The position numbers and the translations under genes were made by a program. Under the pieces are notes generated by a model, which saw nothing but the letters and a program-made list of their open reading frames with translations, ran no database searches and had not been told where the DNA came from. A stretch of 64,000 bases of DNA. It comes from Fennellomyces sp. T-0311. Lineage: Eukaryota; Mucoromycota; Mucoromycetes; Mucorales; Lichtheimiaceae. This document shows, piece after piece, positions 11,969 through 25,290 of this stretch (its first letter is position 1; each line of letters opens with the position of its first letter). The stretch spans positions 186,001 to 250,000 of the forward strand of contig JALLLT010000028.1 in NCBI GenBank assembly GCA_025266875.1, written 5' to 3'.

Positions 11969-13261
11969 TTCTGGATGTATAATATAGTAATACGACAGTT
12001 TGAATATATTTGAAAGTACATCTACACGCCCGTGCAGCCGGGGAAGTGTTTTTAAGTGTTGGCGGTACCACGATCGCTTTGCCTCCAGCTACGCCATCCA
12101 GGCCAAAGCGTGAGGTAGCTCTTTGCATCCAGGTCGCAATCTCATGGTAAACAAATCATTGCCGACCCCTGGCATTGTTGACACTATTATCTATGGAGCA
12201 TCTATTCGGATCATTTTTATCGGGAATAGCAAACAGAGCAGTGGCTCTCATTCTGATACCGTTCTACAACCCCTCGATCTTCCACGAATAATTGTAAGCA
12301 TATATTTATCAAACGCACAGTTTATTGTTCCCTATTGGTGATTCGCACTGGGTACGTAATGCTACGCACAGCCTGGAATTATCCAACCCAACCGAGTATG
12401 CTCCGTGGTTGCCGGCGCTTTCCCTCTGAGCTCGGTGTTGCACAATGTTTGATCACTTCCAAAGAAAGTGTGCAAGATTGTAGAACTGTTCCTCGCACAT
12501 TCCTTTCGTCATGTTTTCTCTATACTGAACATACAGTGCTTCTGCGTCTCTGATCATCGCACCAACGATACCATTGTAGTAGAATTTCTTGCTTCTCTGG
12601 GGTGCAGGAAAGGTAGAAGCCTTCAAGAATAGAGGCTTTACGAACGAATATTGAGCTGCTTGGCACATCTGTCACAAGAAAAGACAAAGGATTCCTCAAG
12701 GAGCCTTCTTTGCAATTAGTGTTATCAATAAAAAGCCAGCAAGAGCGCAAGAATACCATGTTCCCTTCTTATCCAACAATCTATCAATTAGAGTTTCTGG
12801 TACGATCTACCTTTATCAAACCAGATGCCCGTGAACATGGTTTGCTGTTTCACTCATAAACGTGTGCAACTGTGTATTTTATATACAAAAAAAATGATTA
12901 AACCAAATGGGTGGGCGTGGGATCCGGGCGACTAAATATATTTAATGTCATTGTAATGGAGTTCATATAGCCTAATCCGCAGTGCGTGTGGGATATAAGG
13001 GATAGGCTGTTTCAGCTGTGTTGCTATTACCGGTTAATATAAAATGGGATGACACATGTGAGTTTATACATTCAGAGCACCCGCAACAATGATTCATCCC
13101 CGTTTCAAGAGTCGTTGCTGCCATGGAACAAGCTTGAAATGATGCAACTCGTGTCACGCATTTCGGAGCTGAACAATAGCTGTGGTCCATACCCGAGCGT
13201 CGACTGACTCTTTTTTTTTTCTCTTTCTTCTCTACCCTCACCCTTTTATCGCTGGTCCAGC
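11969..13261. other. Intergenic region with one doubtful small gene
   Basis: About 1.3 kb between the F-box gene and the zinc transporter. A possible short spliced gene on the minus strand is listed separately (12481-12838). Elsewhere I see only motif-free short frames. The last 60 bp before 13262 are pyrimidine-rich, as expected of a leader. Confidence 0.5.
12481..12838 (-). CDS. Doubtful small spliced gene
   Basis: An ATG at 12838 (minus strand) follows a TATA-like TATATAAAA by about 40-50 bp and opens MFTGIWFDK. A strong 3' splice site, a pyrimidine tract plus GTGACAG, ends at about 12669. Joining the two gives a protein of about 58 aa, or another frame of about 65 aa ending at 12453. Neither shows a known domain. 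Support is only the promoter-like and splice-like signals. Confidence 0.2.
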
Positions 13262-14726
13262 ATGGTGTGTCAACATGACGATGGAAAGACAATTGTAGTC
13301 AATGAGCGGACACCACTGGTCTCGAATGCGAGCACGATCCGGTCGTCTCCGACATTCTCGTCTTGCGCCAACATTGGCGGCAAAAGTGAACAGCACTCGA
13401 CGAAGAAACGACTCTGGGCAGCGGTCAGCTTGGCTATTTTGTTTTTTGCCACAGAATTGGTGGCAGGCTACTTTGCAAACTCGCTTGGTAAGGTTTTTAC
13501 CCCTGGCTTGTTTCAGTTTTTTTTTCTTTGTTCTCGTTCAAATAAACAATGCCTATCTTTTAGCTCTCATGTCCGATGCCTTTCACTTATTATCGGATGT
13601 CGCGAGTTTTATTGTCGCATTGGCTGCGATCTACTTGGCCGAACGCCCACCCACCAACCGTAAGTAGAATTGAATGAATGATAAGTGTGATCTGATAGAA
13701 AATAAAAAAATAGGTCACACCTACGGTTTCCACCGTGCCGAGGTAATCGCTGCCGTTGTATCCGTCATGACGATCTGGGTCTTGACGGCATTCCTGGTGC
13801 ATGAAGCCATTGAGCGCATTCGAAATCCACAAGAAATCAATGCTCGCTTGGTAAGTGCTGTTGTGTGGTGTATGCGTTCCATGTTACTAAACAAAAAAAA
13901 AATCAAGATGTGTGTAACCGCAGCAATTGGTGTGGCTGTAAACCTAATGTTTGTATTCTTGCTATCCGTGTTTATATTCCGAATCCATTATTGATGCTTA
14001 CCTACCATCTAGCCTTGCGTACATCTTGGGCAGCCATCATCACCACCACCACCACCATCATCATCATCACCATGGCGACGAGGAGGAGGAAGAGCACGGT
14101 CATCATCACAAGGTATGTATGTTTTTTGAGGACTGCTTGATTTCGTTATCTGATATTGGTTTGGAAAGGAAACCAACATCAATCTGCGAGCTGCGGCATT
14201 ACACGTGCTCGGCGATCTACTGGCTGCTATCGGTTTGTGTTTAAAAGGCTGCAAGGCAACAGCAAGTCCAAACTAAACAACGTCCACCATAGGCGTGTTG
14301 ATTTCATCCATCATCCTGCTGTTTAAGCCAGAGTACACGATCGTGGACCCGATTTGCACGTTTGTGTTTGCGATTCTTGTATTGTACACGACATACCATC
14401 TCATCCAAGATTCGTTGGGTGTGCTGATGGAAGGTGCACCGACGCACATCCAAACAGAAGCGATCACCAAATCGCTGTGCTCGATCTCTGGGGTTGTTGC
14501 CGTCCATGATTTGCATGTGTGGACCTTATCGCCTGGAAAAACATCGTTAACTGCACACATCATGATATCGCCCAAGTTAGATTATGATTATGACGACATT
14601 CTCGCCAAGAGCCAGCGCATTGTTTGCGATGAATTTGGTGTGCATCACTCCACACTGCAGATCGAGTCTGAACAGGCTCGTTTCACCAGTCACTGTCGAC
14701 CTGAACTTTGCTCTGCCAGAGCATAG
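13262..14726 (+). CDS. ZRC1: CDF-family zinc transporter (ZRC1/COT1/ZnT type)
   Basis: Seven exons: 13262-13487, 13564-13659, 13714-13850, 13908-13948, 14013-14112, 14169-14232 and 14293-14726, giving 365 aa. It is a cation diffusion facilitator that exchanges protons for Zn2+, usually loading vacuole or secretory compartments. Two H-x3-D pairs mark the transport site: His83/Asp87 in helix 2 (DAFHLLSD) and His212/Asp216 in helix 5 (HVLGD). This H/D arrangement is the zinc-preferring type. Six membrane helices and a C-terminal cytosolic domain are present. The helix 4-5 loop holds 13 consecutive histidines (175-187) followed by an acidic, His-containing stretch. The loop is probably a zinc sensor or chelating arm. 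The exon carrying it is a CAY repeat and so prone to length change. Confidence 0.93.
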
Positions 14727-15164
14727 ATTGTTATATACCCTTTAGAGTTTGCACACATACATACACACACACACACACATGCACACACACAAAAACATGT
14801 TCTTTAGGAAGGGTATAGCCAAAGCACGTCTTGGTGCCAATAATATGTTTTACCCTGAGTATATATACCTTTAACCGAAAAGTAGCGCACGGGCTTGCTA
14901 AAAATATAAAGGTACTCGGGTATATCTTTTGCACCAATGGGTTTTATGCGACGATCCATTCCGAGGAAGTGTGGAGCGGCAAAAGTGTGCCGTGCACCAA
15001 TTAAAGTAACTCCATTGAACGGTACGGGAAAAAGTGATGCAAAGCGGGAATATTTTAGCATGTGAATCAAAAACCTTCATAAAGAGTTTCTCCACAATTC
15101 CATCGTTTCTGTACTTCTTTTTTTTCCCCTTTTACACATACTTTTTTATTTTTTCGAAAACTCG
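14727..15164. other. Intergenic region with an (AC)n microsatellite
   Basis: About 440 bp between the zinc transporter and glycerol kinase. Positions about 14755-14791 are an AC-rich simple repeat with a few interruptions. The last 60 bp are pyrimidine-rich and form the presumed leader of the kinase gene. Confidence 0.7.
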
Positions 15165-16873
15165 ATGCCGAAACTCGTTGGCGCCATTGATCAAGGCACG
15201 ACATCGACGCGATTTGTCGTGTTTGACGAATACGGCTCCATTATCACCGTGCACCAAATCCAATCAGAGCAACACTATCCGCAACCAGGGTATGGTTTTT
15301 TCTATTCTGCACAATCTCACACACATATGCCACTGACACATACAAAAGATGGGTCGAACAAGATCCGTTTGAATTGCTAGATTCAGCCAAAGCATGCATC
15401 GAGCACGCTGTTCGCAAACTTCACGGTCTGGGCTATCAAGCCAGCGACATTCAATCCATTGGTATCACCAACCAGCGCGAAACCGTCTTGGTATGGGACA
15501 GAATGACAGGTCAACCCATCTATCCCGCCATTATCTGGAGCGACGGACGTACCAGCGAAACCGTTCAAAAGCTAGCACAGTCCAGCGATAAGGGCGTATT
15601 GGCCTTGCAACACGTGTGTGGCTTACCCCTGACAACCTACTTTTCAGCTGTCAAGTTGCGATGGTTGCTTGATCATGTGCCTGAAGTCGCCGAGGCAAAA
15701 GACCAAAACCGGTTGCAATTCGGTACCCTTGACACCTGGCTCATTTACGTGAGTATTAAAAAATTTCGCAGCGTTTTTTTTTCTCTTTTGCTGATTATCA
15801 ATACAGAACTTGACCGGCGGAGTTGATGGAGGCGTTGTTGTGACAGACGTAACGAACGCCAGTCGCACCATGTTGATGGATATCCACACCCTTCAATGGA
15901 GTCAAGAAGCCCTTGAGTATGTATTAAAGAAAAAAAAACTTTTTCTTATTAAAGAAATGCGCTAATCTTTCTGGTTTATGACAGATTCTTTGGTGTAGAA
16001 ACATTACCCATGCCCAAACTCGTTTCATCGTCGCAAATATACGGCACTATTGCCGACGGCGCTTTGGCGGGCGTTCCCATCGCCGGGTGCCTAGGTGACC
16101 AACAGGCGGCATTGGTTGGCCAAAAGTGCTTCAACAAGGGCGATGCGAAAAACACATACGGAACCGGTTGTTTTATGCTTTTCAACACGGGCGACAAGCC
16201 TGTTGTGTCGCAACACGGTCTGTTATCGACGGTTGCCTACCAACTGGGGCCCGATGCCACACCTGCGTATGCCCTCGAAGGGTCTGTTGCGGTGGCAGGT
16301 TCATCGATTAGCTGGCTCCGAGATAATCTAAAGTTGATCAATTCAGTCGACCAACTCAACGAATTGGCGGCTCAAGTGGAAGATACAGCGGGTGTTTATT
16401 TTGTCACTGCATTTGCAGGCTTGTTTGCGCCTTACTGGCGCGACGACGCACGCGGTACCATTTGTGGACTGACCCAATTTACGACATTGCATCATATCGC
16501 ACGGGCCACGCTCGAGGCCGTGTGTTACCAGTCCAGAGCGATCCTTGATGCCATGGATAAGGAGAGCAACACGTCGCTGCGATCGCTCAAGGTCGATGGC
16601 GGCATCTCGAATTCTGATCTATGCATGCAAATTCAATCGGATATTCTGGGCATCCAGGTGGATAGACCGGCCATGCGCGAATCGACTGCACTGGGCGCGG
16701 CCATTGCTGCCGGTCTGGCTGTCAATGTATGGGAGTCCATAGATCATCTGGAACAGGTCAACAACCATGGCCGATCCACGTTTGAACCCAAGATTGATTC
16801 TGAGAAACGAGAACACATGTATCATGGCTGGGAAGAAGCTGTGAAGCGATCGTTCGGTTGGACTCAGATCTAA
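15165..16873 (+). CDS. GUT1: Glycerol kinase
   Basis: Four exons, 15165-15289, 15349-15748, 15807-15916 and 15985-16873, give 507 aa, the usual size. The enzyme phosphorylates glycerol with ATP to glycerol-3-phosphate, the entry step of glycerol use. The FGGY-kinase fold is clear: [10 protein letters not shown] at residues about 7-16 (phosphate loop and catalytic Asp region), GITNQRET, the YGTGCF block, and [10 protein letters not shown] near the middle. The C-terminal part has the VDGGISNS and [10 protein letters not shown] segments that bind ADP. All introns are short and canonical. No mitochondrial presequence or membrane anchor is seen, so the product is probably cytosolic. Its 3' end faces that of the Hsp70 gene 136 bp away. 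Confidence 0.95.
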
Positions 16874-17009
16874 ACATATATCCTTGACAAAGCACATCCC
16901 ATCACGATATCCCCTGCAACTGTACCATACGCCATCCCTCTTTCTTCTGTACATTAGTTCTTGTTTTTACATACACAATATAATTTTTTTTATTTCATGA
17001 AAAAGAGGT

Positions 17010-19456
<2,447 letters not shown>

Positions 19457-19589
19457 TTTTTTTGAAAGGAAAAAAAGAAACAAAAGGGTAAAAAAAAAAA
19501 CGACGCGCGGGGCATTTTCGTAATGCATGAAAAAGTCACAGTCCATACCGCTTTGGGTGGCCTTTCATTCTCACGTTTCTCTTTCACTT
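19457..19589. promoter_or_regulatory. 133-bp bidirectional promoter of SSC1 and the GFA gene
   Basis: Only 133 bp separate the two divergent start codons. The SSC1 side is a purine-rich A-tract region on the plus strand. The GFA side is a pyrimidine-rich leader with several TTC triplets. No perfect TATA box is visible. Co-regulation is inferred from the spacing alone. Confidence 0.55.
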
Positions 19590-20421
19590 ATGGAACTCCA
19601 AGGATCTTGTCACTGCGGAAAAGTCAGGTTTTCCGTACAGTCGCATACACCTGCGCCGGTAAGTGTGTCCATGTGCATGTCCAAAGCCTGTGCTCATAAC
19701 GGCGTTAGTTTATGCGCTGCTACTGGTAACCCAACCAAAAAAGAAAACCCAGCAACAAAAATGACGCCCATTCATAAAACTAGTTCGATATGCCGCAAAT
19801 GTCAAGGCGGAGGTGGCTACGCCATCAATATCATGGGCTTGGTGAGTTTTCCGTATGGCTTGTGCGTACGGCTCACTGATGGGCACTGCAATAGTTCAAG
19901 TCCTTGAACGTCGTCGGTTCGGAGTGTCTCAGGTAGCAACGGGTCCGTCACTATGATGAAATCCCCCTTTTAACCACGCAGCCTTTGCCATATAGAGAGT
20001 ACCGCGCCGTTCGCGACAAAAAGACCGGAGAGCTATGGTACGTGTACACCTTGCATCGATAAAAAGGTTAAGTGCTCAACGCGTCCGATTCTTTGAAGCG
20101 GCAACATTCGTTACTTTTGCGGTGAATGCGGTACCGTTCTATCCCTTTGCTTGCGACAACGAAAGACTAAATTAGGGCACAGGCTCCCATCTGTACGCGT
20201 ACTGTGAAGAGTACGCGGATTACGTGTACCCCTTCGCGAGTGCGATCGACACGCCGTTGCCAAAGGTGGAGTACAAGGACATTTACCACATCATGCTGAA
20301 CGGCGACAGCAAGGCCAACTGGGCCATTGCGCCCGAGGTGGATGAAGCCAAGCACGCGTTCGGCGAGTACCCTGACGTGTCGCTCGAGGACTGGCACAAG
20401 CAGAACAACCGCTTCATTTAA
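19590..20421 (+). CDS. GFA-domain (Mss4-like fold) zinc protein
   Basis: Seven exons: 19590-19658, 19709-19725, 19784-19841, 19895-19932, 19996-20037, 20099-20130 and 20183-20421, giving 164 aa. The sequence carries the zinc ligands of the glutathione-dependent formaldehyde-activating / CENP-V family: GSCHCGKV at the start, CYCSICRKC in the second and third exons, and YFCGECGSH further on. Members have been linked to glutathione-adduct chemistry, but for most, including this one, the true reaction is unknown. Exon 2 is only 17 nt and encodes part of the CYC block, so it cannot be skipped without losing frame and zinc ligands. Several introns have close alternative acceptors; the ones chosen restore the family alignment (SECLREYRAVRD and CGNIRYFCG). 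The stop codon is 48 bp from that of the next gene. Confidence 0.88.
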
Positions 20422-20469
20422 AGAAGAATAAAAAGAAAAAGGATGGTTTTATACAAATGTGTGCTATTG

Positions 20470-21918
20470 TTACAAGGCCCCCATGCTGGTGACATCTTTC
20501 ATGGCCTCACGCTCATGTTCATCCAATAAATAACCCTTCTCGCCGTTCCATGACAGACATCCACCCCGATCACGTTCATCCACGACCTCCCCCAGCACCA
20601 GAAGCTGATACTGCCTGTTTTTCGCAATGGCCTTGGCATCCACCCGGAACGGCCGCAACAAGTTTGCCGGAAGCGGTGTCCGTTTCCAATTTGTCAGCAG
20701 CCGGGTTGCGAACGAGGACTTGTTTTCATCCGACGAACCATCCGAGTTTTGCGACGACGACGACGAGAGCGCACTTTCATCAAAGTCATCTTTGGGCTGG
20801 GTCGTGCGACGGTACGATCGCAGCATGCGGCGGCCCGGGTCAAACATAATCAAGTTGCGTTTGCCGTCCTTTAACAGCTCAATGCCAATCACCGTGCGGC
20901 TGTGTCCCGAATGCTGGAGGTAGAGCGGTGGTCGGTCGGTGACATGAACCACCTTGTCCTTTGTGTTTTCGTCTATGGCGGTTTCAAAATACGCTTGGAT
21001 CCAGTCGAACATGCGGTCGTGTGAGTTGTTGGGTCCCGTTGGTCGATGGAAGTCGAGGATCGTGCTGCGGATCCCCAGGTAGGCAAGCATGCAGTAGACT
21101 TCCGTGGTGCCTATCCATTTGCGCGTCTTGTACACTCGATGGCTCAGCTGTTTGGCCCCCTGCGCGTCAAAACCATCGTTCCATGCCCGTTCCAGCAGCA
21201 ATTGCAGCCCTGAAATGTCGACCACGTGCCGCAGAACGGACTCGCCCGCCTCTTTTTTGCGCTGCAGAAAGGTCATCAGCATCTGACAGTTGCGGTAGCC
21301 GCAGCCCCAGCCCAGATCCATGAACCCGGTGGCGATGTGGTCTGTGTATGGGCTGCACAGATAGGCAGCTACGGTGTTGCCTTTCTTATTCAGGTTCGTA
21401 AATTGAGGCTCCAATCGCGGTATGACACCTGTGCCAACGGGTTCAGTCCAGAACGAACGCCCCCCATCAACTGCCCCACCCCCTCCTTTTGCTTATACCA
21501 GCCGTGCGGCTCTGCTCTTTGAGTGCGGAAAGGATTTGCCACAGCTCGTCGTCCGCATTCACATGCTCTCGTGCGTAGTGTTTCTTTTCTTTCGCCCGCT
21601 TGGCACCTTTTTGCTGGCATAGATCAGACTCGTATCCTTCTTTCCGCTAGTGCAAACGTGTTACCTTCAACCTCAACCTCGCTTGCATGTCCTACCTTCA
21701 AAGGTGCGATGGGTTTGTCGGCTCGGTCAGGATGGCGAGTCTCCATGTGGTAATGTTGCATCTCTTTAGGAACTACAAGCTAATCGTCAGGCGATTCTTT
21801 TTTTTTATTATTGTTTGACAACTGCAAAAAAAAAGTTTTTTTGTTCTTTCGTACACTGTTGGTTGCAGTTTTGAACCGAACAGGTCATGATGGTCGCATC
21901 GCCTAAATGATCGGCCAT
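20470..21918 (-). CDS. ZUP1/Mug105-like deubiquitinase (peptidase family C78)
   Basis: Four exons: complement of 20470-21428, 21499-21646, 21696-21772 and 21855-21918, giving 415 aa. The catalytic region starts near residue 97. It has the nucleophile in DLGWGCGYRN (Cys139), the histidine in GHSRTVIG, and the aspartate in MFDPG, the triad of the UfSP/ZUP1 family. Upstream are two zinc-finger-like segments: Cys residues in exon 1 (TCSVQNCNQQ) pair with histidines of exon 2 (HYHMETRH), and a second Cys/His set lies in exon 3. Zinc fingers before a C78 domain resemble human ZUP1, which cuts K63-linked ubiquitin chains during DNA repair; S. pombe Mug105 is the known fungal relative. A Ser/Asp-rich insertion sits between the triad and the C-terminus. 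Chain specificity cannot be read from sequence. Confidence 0.88.
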
Positions 21919-22131
21919 TGTTCTTTGTGTCCGCGGCAGGAATTGTGGAAAGAAGGAGGGGGTGCTCTGCGATGGCGAAAGATGACAGTTGCAGCCAGGC
22001 TTATTTCTGAAACGGAGTCTGATTACGGTTGCACGAACAGTATGGGAGTTAATGACAATGAAACAGTCCGCAACCCTTGTTGCAGATGGTTGTCGAGGTC
22101 AAATATGCATTTATGGTATCTTTATTAACTA

Positions 22132-23210
<1,079 letters not shown>

Positions 23211-24309
23211 TATAAAAGGAGAGGAAAGGAGTAATGAGCGTCTCTCGGCAACGTGGTACGGCTGAAGAACGAAGAAAAAAAAAGCTTAAAGCTTGTACAA
23301 ACATATCGCCGCCCTTATTTCTGTGCAACCGTCTAATATACACGGTATCCTGTCGTTATAAACCAATTTAAATTACAGTCTATTCCACCTGACTTTGGCT
23401 ACAATTGCAGAGCTGCCGACAGACGATGCGCATTATCGCACTCGGCATGCATGGATTGCATTGACCAAGTGTTTGTGGCCATGGCGTAGATCGCAGTATA
23501 TTTCGTTCGTGTTGCGTTAAACGATCCCCACGCCGAGATGATGCTCCACAGGTCATTTGCGGATGGGCAGCCCTCTGTGCTTGTTAAACATGGCCTTAAT
23601 TGGTTTATGCATGAACCTACCTATCTTTTCGTTGAATGCTGTGTAACCTAAAATGTTTGTTTGATCACCATGGCGACCACAAATCTAGCAATGTTTCTCT
23701 ATGTGGTTTGCCTACCCGTTCTGGGTCCATAGTGATCGTTCCGTGCGCTTCTTCCATCAGCCTTTCTCTTGTTTGAACATTGACAGAGTGATCGTTCTCT
23801 TGCTGTGATCATTGTGGTTGTCTCGCTCGTTAGTGACCGTGCGTACCCAATACCGACTGGAATTACTTGTTGCATTGAGCGAGCATTGACCGTTCCAGAG
23901 ACTCATAAAACAAGGCATTTTGGGTGCTATTGAAACGAAGCAAACAAACGGACGAAGATCTAAAAGAACGCTCCATTTCACTTTCATGCAATGCAATGGT
24001 GTCCAATAGGCGCTTACTACATTTTTTTTTGTAAGTGCGCACCACCTACTACCTTCAAACTTATCGCCAGAATCCATCGGAAACGATTAAGTCATGAGAG
24101 CAGTACCACCCCTGGAAGGGCAGAGTTACGGTGCACGCGCCACGACGATGCTAATTTACAGCCACAGGACAGATATCGACTTGTCACCGTCATCATGCTT
24201 AGATCAGACACCATTCCGAAAACACGTGAACGTGTCAGGTAATTAAATTACTTTTTTTTTTGTTTCTATGACACCTCTAATTAAAGACATTTATCGAAAA
24301 CAAAAAAAT
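23211..24309. other. Intergenic region, nothing recognised
   Basis: About 1.1 kb between the Rab6 gene start and the 3' end of the ribosomal protein gene. Only short motif-free frames on both strands are seen. Confidence 0.6.
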
Positions 24310-25290
24310 TTATGCGTCCCAGGAGGAGTTGGCGTTGGCAGTGGGGACAGCGCCATCCTCAGCCCAGTCAGTAGGGGCGCTCCAGTCAGCAGTGGCAGCA
24401 GCAGCGATGCCAGCAACACCCTCAGTGGCGGCACCCTCGACGGCCCAGTCACCGGTAGCCTCAGCAGCGGCGGCATCAAAGTCACCCTCCAAAGCGGCAG
24501 CAGCGGCGGCAGCCTCCTGCTCCTTCTCAGCCTCCTCGGGGTCACGGTAGAAGAACATATCGACCATAACGTCCCAGGCGGTCTCGTAGTCCAAAGTGCC
24601 ACGGAGACGCAAGACGGCGCGAGCCAACAACCAGTAGATCAAACCAAGAGCGTGCTTACCCTTGTTGTTGGTAGGGATAGCAACATCGACGAACTGGAGC
24701 TGCGAGTCGGTATCGGCCAACGAAATGACGGGAATGTTGACGTACGAGGCTTCCTTGATGGCCTGGAAGTCGGTGCGGGGATCAGTGGTGATGATCAAAC
24801 GGGGCTCACGGAACGAACGGGTGATGTAGTTAGTGAAGGTACCGGGAGTGAAACGACCAACGACAGCTTCAGCACCAATGTACTTGGCGAACTTCAAGGC
24901 AGCACGGTGGCCATAGGGACGAGCCGAAATGACAACAATGTCTTGAGGGTTCTCAATGGTCGCAATGATACGGGCAGCCAAGATGAGCTTCTCCCAGGTC
25001 TTGCCGAGGTTGAGAATGTGGATACCTAATTATCGGAAATGAGCTCTCTGAACGTGGTTTATATATGTTATAAAGACAAGAAAAAAAAAACTTACCGTCA
25101 GCGCGGCGCTTGTACACATAGGGGGTCATGCGGGTGGTGGCGTTCTTGGTACCAATGTGGCACTGAGCGCTCAACAAGAGCTGGATATCCTCCTCGGTGG
25201 GGCTAAGAACTGTAATCGATTCATAAGTTGGCTGACAGACGTACCGGTCGTTCGTTATATATATAACTTACTGGTAGGAAGCTTGGACAT
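24310..25290 (-). CDS. RPS0: 40S ribosomal protein S0 (uS2, laminin-receptor family)
   Basis: Three exons: complement of 24310-25025, 25096-25209 and 25272-25290, giving 282 aa. The first exon holds just MSKLPT plus one base. The body has the uS2 core: [39 protein letters not shown] and [11 protein letters not shown], where the protein packs against the head of the small subunit. The C-terminal tail is Ala/Glu-rich with repeated Trp-containing acidic units ([23 protein letters not shown]) as in eukaryotic S0/RPSA. Codon usage is strongly biased toward C-ending codons, as expected of a highly expressed gene. A short first exon followed by an intron is common in fungal ribosomal protein genes. 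Confidence 0.96.

Noticed and set aside
12009..12128. Minus-strand peptide that looked like part of a folded enzyme
   Set aside because: Neither upstream nor downstream exons could be joined to it, and the plus strand is equally open; treated as chance.
21471..21498. 28-nt intron in the ZUP1-like gene
   Set aside because: In phase but far shorter than any other intron here; the acceptor at 21429-21431 gives a normal length and the expected TAGVIPRLEP sequence.
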